A stretch of 64,000 bases of DNA from NCBI GenBank assembly GCA_024291935.2, contig CM044320.1, forward strand, positions 35,308,001-35,372,000, read 5' to 3'. Positions 10,640 to 22,374 of the stretch are shown in pieces. A program made the translations under genes and the position numbers. Below the pieces are notes generated by a model. That model made no database searches, was not told the DNA's origin, and worked only from the letters and a program-made list of their open reading frames with translations. Source of the stretch: Okapia johnstoni. Taxonomy: Eukaryota; Chordata; Mammalia; Artiodactyla; Giraffidae. Each line of letters begins with the position of its first letter. Within the stretch, counting starts at the first letter, position 1.

Positions 10640-13176
10640 TAGCATTTAAACTGGTGGACTCAGTAACGTATATTGCCCTCCTCAATGTAGGTATATGTAC
10701 ACACTCATTTATTTGTATTTACATAGATATTTAAGTATGTATCTCACTGGTTCTGTTTCTTTGGAGAACACTGATTAATACAGTGGGCTCAGGAAAGTCT
10801 GTGACCATCTCTTCAACTCCATCATTTTACCAATGAAGGAAATAGGTACTAGAAAGGAAAAAGTTAACTCTCTAAGTTTACTGGTGAATGCAAGATTATC
10901 ATTCCATCTATTTATTGCCTAATCATTTTATTTTACTGCTACATCCAAGTTCTGCTATTAATATAATTGCTAAAATGATAGCACGCTGATTGATTGATGC
11001 TTTCAAAGGAGACCCCAGAGAGCTGAAGGAAAATCAGAGAACACCCTATCTAGTAGGCAACGGACAGAAAAATATTTTTCAACCAGTGAGCATCCATGGA
11101 CAATAAACAGCTGGAGAGGAAGGATGAGGAGGAAGGCAAAACTCTAGGGTAGAGATAACCACTGCATCCCCCAGGGAGCTGGTTAAGAGGTTGAAAAGGG
11201 CAGTGACAGGACTAACAAAGGTTGGGATGACTGAGTCTGGCTTTCTTTGGGGATTTCCAGTGCATCTATTCTGGACCTTCACAGTTGGAGGGAAGGTAAC
11301 GCCCAAACCCAACAAATGTTCTGAAAGAAAGTATCCTTAAAGAGTTGAAATGTCTGTTACCTTCTTTACAGAAACTGGAACTTGGTTGGATTTCTTTTTT
11401 CTCTTCAAGATTGAATGTCGTACAAGAAATCTCAAATGATATATAGTTTTTTGGGGGTGAAAAACCTAGGGGTCTTCAGGTTTTTATTTCAACAGTCAAT
11501 AGTGATTGCCATGGGACTCCAAAATAGCATAACTGTGAGTAACGGTCTAGGACATTGAAATGTTTTGACTTGATGCTCTTTTGCTTCTCTACAATATGCA
11601 AGCAAAGTGTTTTGTTGGTAAATTGGATTTTAATTTATGTTTATTCTTTGCCACTAACATATTGTAAGACCAGTAGTTTTCATAATTTGAGAGTCAGAAC
11701 ACCAGATATTTGCTATGTAATTTTTTTTACATACTCAAATGCCTTTAGACAAAACAAGAACCCAATTTAGCCACCCACTAGCCATGAAAGCATCTGGGGC
11801 ACATATTTTTTTCCGTGGGGCCTGGATGACTGCTTTTTGGTGCTTGTTTATTTGATCTGGGAAAACACAGCTCACAAACAGCATCTGGATTTCAGAGAAG
11901 GTTCCTATATTTGCCCCCAAATTCTCCCTTTCAGTCAATGGTATCCAAGTGACTCATCTGCAAGGTCAGAGAGTTGAGTTGCTCAGCAGAGACTGAAATG
12001 CAAGATTCTCTGGCCAGTTCCTGTAACCACCAAACCCCACAATCTCCTCCGTGGGTGTGCGGCCTAGGAACCTGCTCAAGGTTTTGCCAAGACCACCAGG
12101 AGTTGGGAAGAAAATCCAGATCTTAGAGCCAAAAGCGGGCAACACAGACCTGACAAGGGTAAGAGGGACCCTGGAGAGGTTTGCGAACTTGTTTATTTTA
12201 TTTAAAGAGTTCCCTGTTAACTAGGCAGAAACTAGGCAGAAACTAGGGTGGGATAGAATGGGGAACTTTTTTTTTTCATTGAAAGGTGTGACTGAGAACT
12301 TACAATTTTTGATGACATGTTTCTCCCTGAGAGATCTTCACCATTTGAGACACCGATGAAAAGCTGTGGGGCACCGTTTTCTGAGGTCTCCAAGAGAAAC
12401 CCAACAGTTTTAACTTATTTCAGCTCCAGTGCAGCAAGTAGCTCAGAGCAAATGAAGAAATAAACTGCAAGTGGTGCTTCTTGAACACTTGAGCAAAGGT
12501 GAAACAAGGAGAGGCTATGAGTGTTAGCTTGACCTGCAGCCTCTGAGAAGCCAGAGAATTATAGCTTCTCTGGGTTTTGCCCAGTCTCTTCATTTCCTTT
12601 ATTGAATAACTTCTGGAAACAGGCCATCTGCCTAACTTGAAGTACCTGCCACTGTGATTTTTGGCAACACCAGATTGAATTCCCTAGCTGATTTATTATA
12701 TTGCTATTGTGTCATCAAGACATATCTCAGCAGAAAAGGAGGGCTCCAAGAACACGGAGACTTTGAATTGTCACTTTAATAAATGTATAGATAAGGCTAC
12801 ACAAAGTAAAAAAAATGTCTACTCATTTTTCAAACAAGCACAGTATTTTGTGACCCCACTGAACATTTAGGCTTCTCTTAAGTTTTTTAATCTTTTTCTC
12901 TTTGTTTCTTTTTAATTTAATTCTTGATATAAGGAAGAAAAACTCTAGTTACTCTGCAATGTGTGAAGTCAAGGTCTAGTTATATCTACAAAATATTAGG
13001 TATAAACATTGTAAATCTGCCAAGAATTGAAAAGTATTATTAGGGATTATGCACCGGCACACGTGTGGCCTTGGAGCCGTATGCCGAGATGGTGTGCCTG
13101 GGTGTGTGTCTGCTTCTGCAGCCAAGAGTGTCCTGAGCAGGAACCTGCTTTTGTAGACATCTCTGTGGTTTCAGAG
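10640..13176. other. Unrecognised sequence, no gene seen
   Basis: About 2.5 kb without a convincing frame. A kappaB-type motif ggggatttcc is at 11249-11258, a triple 11-12 base repeat (actaggcagaa) at about 12219-12247, and a possible MIR-like scrap near 10825-10920. Nothing else assigned. Confidence 0.35.
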
Positions 13177-13395
13177 TGCTTCCCAGATGGCACTACTGGT
13201 GAAGAGCCCACTTGCCAACGCAGGAGATATAAGAGATGCAGGTTCGATCCCAGGGTCAGGAAGATCACTTGGAGGAGGAAATGGCAACCCGCTCCAGTGT
13301 TCTTGCCTGGAGAATCTTGTGGACAGAGGAGTCTGGCAAGTGATAGTCCGTAGGGTCGCAAAGAGTTGGACGTGACTGAAGAGACTTGACACCCA
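13177..13395 (+). mobile_element. Bov-tA SINE
   Basis: Complete-looking plus-strand copy: head gcttcccagatggcactact, B box ggttcgatcccagg, body ggcaacccgctccag, end gcaaagagttggacgtgact. Both overlapping frames (plus and minus, about 100 codons) are SINE shadows. Confidence 0.9.
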
Positions 13396-14044
13396 TTATG
13401 TTAAGAGGATACATAAATTAAATGCTGCTAACTTTCAACAAAAAGACTCAGTATTTCAACCTCTGGACTCTTTCTTCTATACATTAGATGAATCCATATG
13501 CTAGACGAGATCCCTTTGTTCTTTTCTGTTTTCCCTCTCTGACTTTTTCTCCATCTTTTCTTTCCTTTTTCCTTTTTTCTTTGTCTCAGTAATTTCTCCC
13601 ATGTTGACTCTAGGGCATTGTTTTATTTATTCATTTATTTTACCCTAAATAATAGTGCTTCTTTTGTCTTTATATAACGATATATTTTTGAGACTCACAG
13701 CTTTCTTTGTCATCTTAAAATAAAATCACAGTTATAGACATGATCTATGCTTGATGTATGTATCCTCCAGTTTTGAAGAAATGTGCATATCATTCAGAAA
13801 CCTAGTTCAAATTTCTCTCAAATCTCCCCAGTGCTTTTATAATGAAATCCTATCCATCCCAAAGCTAGATATCTTTTGTAACAGCCATGGTCCAGCTCTG
13901 AATGAAAATGCTGCTGGAGAAAAATTAGAGGTGAATTTAGCTAATTTAGCCTATAAAGAAATTCCATACACAACATTTCCTTCTTATCATGTGCATATTA
14001 ATAAATTCTCAAGATTAAGGGAGGCAGTGTTGCAGGTTGGAAAA
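13396..14044. other. Unrecognised sequence
   Basis: Contains a 119-codon plus-strand frame from 13751 that runs into a MIR. It has no domain or signal and I do not call it a gene. A T-rich stretch lies at about 13550-13650. Confidence 0.35.
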
Positions 14045-14230
14045 ATCATAGCTTTTGGAATAAACACATCTGACTTCAAACACTGGCTCTGCTACTCACC
14101 AGCTCTGTAATCATGGTTGAGTTCATCTCTGTCTACCTCAGTTTCTTTATAATGCCTACAGTGATGAAGATCAATGAGAAAATGTATATGTGGTATTAAT
14201 GCCACTTAGTATGTCACATAGTATGCTTAA
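14045..14230 (+). mobile_element. MIR SINE
   Basis: Plus-strand MIR pattern: a tagcttttggaataaacacatctgac block, ggctctgctactcaccagct (the tgccacttactagct position), and a cctcagtttctttataatg block. Confidence 0.75.
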
Positions 14231-14736
14231 CGGAGTTTTAACATGATGAGGAAATATTTTTAATTGATAGTGAAAGCAATAAGCCACCACCTTAAATAAG
14301 TCACATTAGCTTAAATAGCATAACAAGAAGGCACACTTTCTACAGGTTAAATTCAACATGGATTAAATTCTTCATTTCATTGAATTTTTCAAGGAGACAG
14401 TGTCTTAATTTGAGTTTCAGCTAAATTAACTTGATTTTTCCCTCTGGCTTTGGGAGGTCTGATACTTTGTTCTGGATGCTAGCTTTTTTATGAATAAAGT
14501 CCACTTCCTATAGTGGTCACTAGCTGGTTGATGCTAAGACAACATTAGCCATTATATTGCACTAAGCACATTGGCATTGCAATAGTGAATCTCTGGGGAC
14601 TCTATTCCATATTTCTCTAACTCCTCAGGAAAACCCACCTGAGCCCATTCACAAGCTTGATCTAGTAAATCAGCATGTTGTAAATCGAGTCCCAAGATCT
14701 GCCTTTCTCCTGTTTCCAGGTGTTATGGATGCACTA
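14231..14736. other. Unrecognised sequence
   Basis: No gene or repeat family recognised. Confidence 0.35.
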
Positions 14737-15723
14737 GTTCAGTTCAGTTCAGTTGCTCAGTCATGTCCGACTCTTTTCGACCCCATGAACTGCAGCACAC
14801 CAGGCCTCCCTGTCCATCATCAACTCCCGGAGTTCACCCAAATCCATGTCCATCGAGTCGATGATGCCATCCAGCCATCTCATCCTCTGTCATCCCCCTC
14901 TCCTCCTGCCCTCAATCTTTCCCAGCATCAAAGTCTTTTCAAGTGAGACAGCTTTTCGCATGAGGTGGCCAAAGTACTGGAGTTTCAGCTTCAGCATCAG
15001 TCCTTCCAATGAACACCCAGGACTGATCCCCTTTAGGATGGACTGGTTGGACCTCCTTGCAGTCCAAGGGACTCTCAAGAGTCTTCTCCAACACCACAGT
15101 TCAAAAGCATCTTTTCTTCGGCGCTCAGCTTTCTTTATAGTCCAAATCTTACATCCATACATGACCACTGGAAAAACCATAGCCTTGACTAAACAGATCT
15201 TTGTTGGCAAAGTAATGTCTCTGCTTTTTAATATGCTGTTTAGTCTGGTCATAACTTTCCTTTCAAGGAGTAAGCTTCTTTTAATTTCATTGCTGCCATC
15301 ATGATCTGCAGTGGTTTTGGAGCCCAGAAAAATAAAGTCAGCCACTGTTTCCACTGTTTCCCCATCTATCTGCCATGAAGTGATGGGACCGGATGTCATG
15401 ATCTTAGTTTTCTGAATGTTGAGCTTTAAGCCAACTTTTTCACTCTCCTCTTTCACTTTCATCAAGAGGTTCTTTAGTTCTTCTTCACTTTCTGCCATAA
15501 GCGTGGTGTCATCTGCATATCTGAGGTTATTGATATTTCTCTCGGCAAGCTTGATTCCAGCTTGTGCTTCCTCATGCCCAGAGTTTCTCATGATGTACCC
15601 TGCATAGAAGTTAAATAAGCAGGGTGACATCAAGAGGCAGGTCAGGTGGTCTGGTATTCCCATCTCTTTCAGAATTTTTGACAGTTTATTGTGATCCACA
15701 CAGTCAAAGGCTTTGGCATAGTC
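14737..15723 (-). mobile_element. BovB LINE, 5'-truncated
   Basis: About 1 kb of the 3' part of BovB, an RTE-clade LINE, in minus orientation. The 3' end is the short repeat gttcagttcagttcag at the left, typical of BovB instead of a poly(A). The 5' end breaks off inside the reverse transcriptase at the position read as ttggcatagtcattag, after which unrelated sequence follows. BovB in ruminants is established to be of horizontal origin. Confidence 0.95.
14890..15699 (-). pseudogene. BovB reverse transcriptase C-terminal fragment
   Basis: A 269-codon frame in the truncated BovB. It begins just after RT motif A (the FIDYAKAFDCVDH position is cut), contains motif C as [16 protein letters not shown], and runs through the conserved BovB C-terminal region ([37 protein letters not shown]). 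A deletion removes a loop near the start, where LLMSPCLFNFYAGY replaces the longer normal sequence. Lacking the endonuclease and the RT N-terminus, it cannot mobilise. Confidence 0.9.
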
Positions 15724-16159
15724 ATTAGAGAACCATAAGGAAAGTTATAACATGACATCCATCAGTTTTATCATCAGCTCCAGAACCTTCATGAGTCTAT
15801 ATTTTTGAAGCCTACACAATCTATACAATCATGTGCTGAGTGCAACTTACTAGTTATCAACATCTTCATGGAAATGTTGCCATCCCTGTAATATAGGCAT
15901 GTGTCTGCTAATCATGATCAGATGTGTCTGAATTCCAGGGAGAAACTTGACAAAACTTAAGATTAGATACTGTGATGACCTTGCCTTGTTTTATTCTTGC
16001 TCAAGCATTTAAGAAGCACCACTTGCTGTTTATTTCTTCATTCTCTCTGAGATGCTTAACCATCAATAATGGATTAAGTTAAAAGAATGGGTTTTCCTGG
16101 AACCTGAGAAAACTGTTCTCCACAGGTTTTCACCAGTGTCTCAAATGGAATAACCAATA
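15724..16159. other. Unrecognised sequence
   Basis: No gene or repeat recognised with confidence; it may be an outlying part of the following L1. Confidence 0.3.
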
Positions 16160-17050
16160 ATGAAGAGTGTACATAACTTCTAAGGCAAGAGAAGAAAATA
16201 GTCAACCTATATAAAATCAAGAAGAGAGAGACAAGGAACTCAGAATAGACAGAACAAATACTTCTCTTTGAATAAGATGATAGATTTAAAACTGAATGTA
16301 AAAACAATTTCCTTGAATTTAAATGCATTAATGCAAATTAATTGAAACTTTCAGAGTGGAATTTTTTTAGTTAAAAGAATAAACAGAAGGCATATAGCAT
16401 ATAATTCTTCACTACATTCCTTACTACAGTTATGCTAGGAACCAATAATAAAAAGATAACTGGAAAATCTTCTTATGATTGGAAATTAAGAAATGTACTA
16501 CTAAATACCCTATAGGTCAAAAAAAATCACAGTGACTATTAGAAAATGTTTTGATCCAACTGAAAATGAAAATACAATTCAAAATTTGAATTAAAATTTA
16601 CAATAAAAATCTGGAAATTTTTGACCCAACTGAAAATAAAACTGCATTTCAAATTTGTGAAATGCCACCAAAATACCATACTTAGAAGTGTATAAGATTG
16701 AGTACATTTATTAGAAAAGAAGAAAGCTTGATGTATGAGCTGGCATACTTCTGAAAAAATTAGGAGAACATCCAACTGAACAAAAAGAAAGTAGAAGAAA
16801 GAAAATAATAAAGATAAGAGAAATTAATGAAACAGCAAGCAAACAATAGAGAAGGCCACTAGAGAGATATTTCTTTGAAAGGCCTAACAAAATCAATAAA
16901 CGCTGGATGAGACTATCAAGAAAATAGGAGAGAACACACAAACAAGCAATATCAAAAATAGAAAACAGGCAGCAACTATTAAATGCCCTGAAAATATCTG
17001 AAAAGCAATCATCAGATGCAAAGAAAGGGTGTCTGATTTGCTTTAAAGTG
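16160..17050 (+). mobile_element. Degraded L1 ORF2 segment
   Basis: Plus-strand phrases in L1 ORF2 order (between endonuclease and reverse transcriptase): gacagaacaaatacttctctttgaa, tagaaaatgttttgatccaactgaaaatgaaaat, tattagaaaagaagaaagc, gaaaataataaagataagag, tttctttgaaaggcctaacaaaat. Many indels. An internal duplication of about 70 bases is visible (16549-16588 and 16619-16657). Old, 5' and 3' incomplete. Confidence 0.7.
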
Positions 17051-17187
17051 ACACAGGGGAAGTGGATAATGAGAGGAAGGAAGATGAAACAAATTGGCCA
17101 TGTGTTGAAAACTGTTGAAGCTATGAGAAAGTACATTAGCGTTCATCACATTGTTCCCTCTAATTTGGTATAAGGGTGGAATTTTTC

Positions 17188-17293
17188 AGAGAGAAAGAAA
17201 AGAGTCAGAGGGAAAAGGAGAGAAAGAGAAAGAAAGAGAGAAAACAGAAAGAGGGGAGAGAGGGTGGGAGGGAAGGAAGAAGGAAGGAAAGGG
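17188..17293 (+). repeat. GA-rich low-complexity tract
   Basis: About 100 bases of almost uninterrupted purines (GAGA, GGAA and GAAA mixtures) on the plus strand. The overlapping frame is a composition artefact. Confidence 0.9.
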
Positions 17294-18267
17294 AATTACC
17301 AGAGTATTATTTGTAGAATGTTCCAGTTTACATTGCTTGCACTTGTATCCTAACTCCTTTTTTCACCTGAGCTTTCCTTTTGTAACAAATTATCAGTTTT
17401 AATACTTGCAGTAAAATAATTCCTGATGAATTCAATAGAACTTCTTTTTTGTACTTTGACTCAATGCCATCACTTTATCTAGTTGTGTATATAATATATG
17501 TTCAGTGAACGAAGTTCTGACTATAAACCTGATGATGATAAATGGCACTCTGCCACTCTTTTTGCTAACCCTGACCAGCTTAGCTAACGCCTTCCTCCAC
17601 AGGCAACAAGGAAGGCACTTGCTGATAAAGTGATGTGCACTTTTCAGGAAAGGCCTCCCTGGGCTGACCCTGGGCTCTGGTAGAGGTAGGGGACTATTCA
17701 ACACCACTGTCTCTCAGCTTCTTGGTGTTCTAAGGAGCTGTACTATGACTCATGGTGTGGCCTATGAGATGCATGAAATGGACAGGCTACCAGTGGTAGG
17801 GTCTGTGAGGCAAGTGAGAAATTACAGGTTAAATGAGGAATTTATGTGGAAAAACAGCAGCGTAGCCCTGCCATGAAGTGTATAGCCTAGAAAAATCTAA
17901 ACTCTCTTGCTACAATGGTTTTCATTTATTGAATGGAGTAAATCTGTAACTGTATGCTTCCTTTATTGTTAGGTAATGCTTTCTTATTTTCTAATCTTTT
18001 GAATTTTGAATTTTAAAATATTTAGTAAAGATGAAGTATGAAATTTCAGTTTCTCAAGAATATTGCAGATACATGTGTTACTTACACAAAATGTTAGTTT
18101 ACATTTACCAGTCTTTATAGGAGTCATGGCATTATTCCTGACCACACACACACACACACACACAAAGACAGAAGACACATATACTTCTAAATTAATAGTT
18201 ATTTTGAGAAGGCTATTCTTGAAGACAAAAACTAGCCAAAGCAGTTGTAGATATATTTACATGCTTC
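17294..18267. other. Unrecognised sequence
   Basis: No gene or repeat family recognised except a (CA)n run at about 18143-18164. Confidence 0.35.
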
Positions 18268-18565
18268 ATGCTTCCCTGATAGCTCAGTTGGTAAAGAATC
18301 CACCTGCAATGCTGGAGACTCCAGTTTGATTTCTGGGTGGGGAAGATCCCCTGGAGAATAAATAGGCTACCCACTCCAGTATTCTTGGGCTTACCTTATG
18401 GCTCAGCTGGTAAAGACTCCACCTGCAATGTGGGAAACCTGGGTTCGATCCCTGGGTTGGGAAGATCCCCTGGAGAAGGGAAAGGCTACCCATTCCGGTA
18501 TTTCAGCCTGGAGAATTCCATGGACTGGAATCACAAAGAGTCAGACACAAATGAGTGACTTCCGC
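18268..18565 (+). mobile_element. Dimeric Bov-tA-type SINE
   Basis: Two tRNA-like heads in tandem. The first unit (cttccctgatagctcagttgg to actccagtattcttggg) lacks its 3' half. A second complete unit starts at about 18388 (gggcttaccttatggctcag) and ends near 18560 with the agtcagacacaaatgagtgac block. This is a known ruminant composite layout; a reversed copy lies at 32262-32560. Confidence 0.85.
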
Positions 18566-18618
18566 TCACTCATTCTGTGAAGCATGGCTTTTCATTTAGA
18601 TCAATGACTGCTATAATT

Positions 18619-19761
18619 AATTCCTGCCGGAGTCCTGCTCCAGCTGGTCAGGGTTCCCTCAGGATGGACGGCGTCGGCGATACGAATGAGAAGACACAGC
18701 GAGTCTCGGTGTGTCCAAGTGTCTCCTGACTTTATTGTTTTCAAGACAGCTTTTATATTTTTAGTGGTACATAGAAACAAATGTAAAGTATATATAGAGT
18801 CACACCAGATCAGTTTAACGGGTCAGCAGTGTTGCCCCTCACCGACATCGTTTGCATATCTTAGCTCATTTTGTTTACATCATCTTCTGGCCTGGGGGCC
18901 TGCTAACATCTTGTGACTCTCCTATTGATAAGGGTTGATCAGTCAGAACACTTTTGTATCAGGCACAGCAGGAAAGAATTCATCAATAGAAAGTTTCAAG
19001 GTAAAACCTGTTTTCGGTAATTTACTCTATGCCTTGAGCTTAACAGAAAAGAATGTGGTTCCATAAAGTCATAGAACAGCAAGCTGAAGGTCAGCTCTAA
19101 GTAAGAATCATCAGTTAAATCAACAATTGTCTTCTTATTTGTATTAAAGCTAAACTTTTATTTATATAAATTTTTAACTATTATGCTTTCATTATATAGG
19201 CTAAATATGTCATTATATAGGCTAAATACGTTAAGAGTAAAAACATAGTGAGTAAATATAGACTAAGTAACAGTTTCATAAAGCAATATTTTTTATATTT
19301 CCTAACAAACCTTTCTTCCCTACAAAGGGTTCTGTGCCCATCGGGGCTTTTTGTGTGGAAGCTCTCAATGCTGTTTTGTTGTTAAGGAGCAGCCATGCAC
19401 ATTAGCTCCAAAGGCACAGGTATATTTATTAAACAAACCAATATGTTAGCAAAAGGAATTTAGATCAGCATACTCTATATCTCAGATAATTTTATTTAGG
19501 GTGCTACCATTCAGGGGCCTTGTTGATTTGAGGTTTCAGAATGATCTGTTTTAGAAGGGAATCAGGAAAGGCCTTTTGCCTAAGTCACAGAAAATAAGAA
19601 GAGGTTTATTATAGCAAGCGTCAGAGAGATCTTATTTTTAAGGTGAGCGCTGAGGCAGCCTCTCGAGAATCCCTGAGGCCTGAGTTGCTCTGCTCGTCAG
19701 TCCTTCTCCTCATGACTCTGTCATGAGTGGGGATCTCGTGAGCTGGCTCCCGGCAAATTCC
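18619..19761 (-). mobile_element. Solo ERV LTR with 6-bp target duplication
   Basis: The LTR proper is 18625-19755 (1131 bp). It starts tgccgg and ends ccggca, a perfect terminal inverted repeat with TG...CA ends. It is flanked by aattcc at 18619-18624 and again at 19756-19761. A 6-bp duplication is the usual footprint of class II (ERVK/beta-like) integration. In minus orientation a TATA-like tataaaa (about 18751-18757) is followed by AATAAA (18731-18736), close to the U5 end, as expected of an LTR. A 21-base unit (cattatataggctaaata-like) is tandemly repeated at about 19189-19231. No internal viral genes remain: provirus removed by LTR-LTR recombination. Confidence 0.9.
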
Positions 19762-20204
19762 ATTCATTTTGTTAAGATAAAGTTTCTTGTGCACATATGA
19801 AAATGAAGTGACAGCATGAATATATTGTCTCCCTCAGTTCAATGAATACCCAGATATGCAAGCACTCTCTTTATATTAGTGTCATCAGATGCTTCAAATA
19901 GAACATCAGTTGATTTCATAATGCTTTTGTTGCTTATACAGAATCAAGTGCTTGGGAATTCATTTATACGGAAGCAAATGCTTGGATTTTCCTTCTGCTG
20001 AAAGCCAAAATGGGACATTTTTGTGAATGCTATTGTAAATTTCATTTGAAAAGCCAATAATAAAGACAAAATTATTTGCTTTTGTGATAAATATACGAAT
20101 TTGGATGAAGCATGATGCAAACGTAAGTCTTACTGAATTTCAAACTTGTGTTAATCTTCGATTTGGTACACACATAATTCAAAATTACACCCAAAGAATC
20201 TGCT
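19762..20204. other. Unrecognised sequence
   Basis: No gene or repeat family recognised. Confidence 0.35.
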
Positions 20205-20428
20205 GTGCATGTGTGCTATGTTGCTTCAGTTGTGTCTGACTCTGTGTGACACTATGGACTGTACCCCTCCAGGCTCCTCTGTCCATCAGGATCCTCCAGA
20301 CAAGAATACTGGAGTGGGTTGCCATGCCCTCCTCCAGGGGATCTTCCCAACCCAGGAATCGAACCCATGTCTCTTATGTCTTCTGCTTTGGCAGGTAGGT
20401 TCTTTACCACTAGTGCCACCTGGAAATT
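20205..20428 (-). mobile_element. Bov-tA SINE
   Basis: Reversed full-length copy: gttgcttcagttgtgtctgac at left, gaatcgaacccatgtctctt (reversed B box) and ttctttaccactagtgccacctgg (reversed head) at right. Confidence 0.9.
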
Positions 20429-21894
20429 CATAATTACATCCATAGAAGCTGCTATACTCTGCCAATTGAAATTAAAACTCTAGTTGTCAGTACTCAAGAA
20501 GTATGCAAATTTTGACAATAACCTTAAAGTTTTGAGATAAATTGACACTGAATATTTATATGCTTACACATATGTAAACTTAATAATAATTTAACCTCAA
20601 TGGCCTACAATGCTTTTGAGGTTCTTGATAAATAAGACTCCAAAATTTGGTTTTATTTTTATCAGAATCAGTTGGAAACCTCTAATGAAAATATTTACCA
20701 AATGGAATAGCATAAAACTTCAACTCTCAGAGTTACTAATTATAATTAAGTGACAAACATTCAGACAAACAGATATATAAATATATTCCTTTAAAAACAA
20801 GGAAGACTTGGAGAAATAATTTATTAGGAACTCAAATAATGTGTAAGATTTAGCATTAAAATGTTGCAATTGAAATTTGTGACATTTTAACTTGTCGTAA
20901 GAACCTTTTGATAGAGTTTCTACTTCTAATTGGGTAAATTTATGTTCTGAATTGGAGTGGAATGAAAGTGAAAAGGCCCAAAATTTTACAGCATGTAAAT
21001 TTAGTGAATGTTCAAAAGAGTAAAAACCATAGACAACTTGTTTGATGAATTCTTCCTTGTAAAAATATTTTTCAAAGATGTGTACTCTGAATTGAAGAAA
21101 AAAGACAGAACTTGTGAAAATATTTAGACTGAAATATTAATGTATTTCATTATGAAAAAAAATAATAAAATGTATTCCAGGAAACTACTATGAGCTTTGA
21201 GGTACCTCAACACCTGTAGAAAGAGTATGTTCTTAATTAAAAATATTCTGTTTTACAAAAAAAGTCAACTGAAATTGTTAACAGTTTCAAATTTAGAAAG
21301 ATAAAATCTGTTTTGAAGACACTGCAGGCAATTATATGAAAAAAAATTAAGAATAATAAGACAATATTGTAAAAAATATATTCTTCAGAAAAATAGCAGT
21401 AATACAATAATATCAGTGATAAATACAGCCAAGAAACCAATTAAATGACATGACTATTTACTAAGAACAAACATTTTGTTCATTTTATAATATTTAGGAA
21501 CTGAATATAAAGAAAGATTTTTTGCATTAATGAAAATACATAAAGCTATTTATATTTTATAGAAAGACTTTTATTTTTAAATAGACTTTCAGTCATTGTA
21601 TAAGTACACCAAAATAATGAAATCATTTTATAAGTACACCACAATAACAAAATCAATTTAGGTAAATAAATATAAAAATTTCTATCAAAAATAAAGAATT
21701 TCAATAATTTGTAATACTCTTCTCACAAGTGTTCCAGTAGGGTTATGAATCATATGGTTACTATAATCATAAACAACTTAAAGAAAAGGAGATTGGAAAT
21801 TTACATTACACATTTTTACAAGTTTCCAAATATATCTGACTTACCTAAAAATATAGTTAGCAAAGATGAAGGAAGGAATTGAAAATGCAAACAA
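20429..21894. other. Unrecognised AT-rich sequence
   Basis: About 1.4 kb of strongly AT-rich DNA without gene. A tandem duplication of about 33 bases (ataagtacaccaaaataa / ataagtacaccacaataa) is at about 21596-21660. It could hold unrecognisable L1 5' sequence, since an L1 follows at 22375. Confidence 0.35.
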
Positions 21895-22335
21895 TACTAT
21901 CACTATTCCCTATAGTCAAAACTATGATTTTTCCAGTAGTCATATACAGGTGTGAGATTTGGACCATAAAGAAGGCTGAGCATGGAAGAATTGATGTTTT
22001 GGAATTGTGGTGCTGGAGAAGACTCTTGAGAGTCCCTTGGACTGCAAGGAAATCAAACCAGTCAATACCAAAGAAAATCAATCCTGAATATTCATTGGAA
22101 GGACTGATGCTGAAGCTGAAGCTCCAATACTTTGGCCACCTGATGGGAAGAGCCAATTCATTGGAAAAAATCCTGATGTTGGGAAACATTGAAGGAAAAG
22201 GGAGAAGGGGGCAGAATATGAGATGGTTAGATAGCAAACGCTGGGAGATAGTGAAGAACTGGGAAGTCTGGCACGCTGCAGTTCATGGGATCGCAGAGTC
22301 AGACACAACAGCTATTGAACAGCAACAATACTCTG
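21895..22335 (+). mobile_element. BovB 3' fragment
   Basis: Plus-strand terminal BovB from the RT C-terminal region (aaaactatgatttttccagtag onward) to gcagagtcagacacaac and a degraded end. One open stretch (about 21879-22358) encodes the conserved [15 protein letters not shown] and GRANSLEKILML region. The copy is 5' truncated, and the tail repeat has turned into gaacagcaacaata. Confidence 0.9.
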
Positions 22336-22374
22336 TAACAGCAAAAAATACTCTGTAAATAAATATCTTCCCCC

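Noticed and set aside
13751..14110. 119-codon plus-strand open frame as a gene
   Set aside because: No domain or signal, and its 3' third is a MIR SINE.
14846..15304. 152-codon plus-strand frame, and similar frames of 120-210 codons antisense to BovB at 43787, 49080, 57582
   Set aside because: They are antisense shadows; BovB antisense is open by composition and gives the same [18 protein letters not shown] reading at every copy.
18625..19755. Full provirus at the solo LTR
   Set aside because: The 6-bp duplications directly flank a single LTR; there is no interior sequence.
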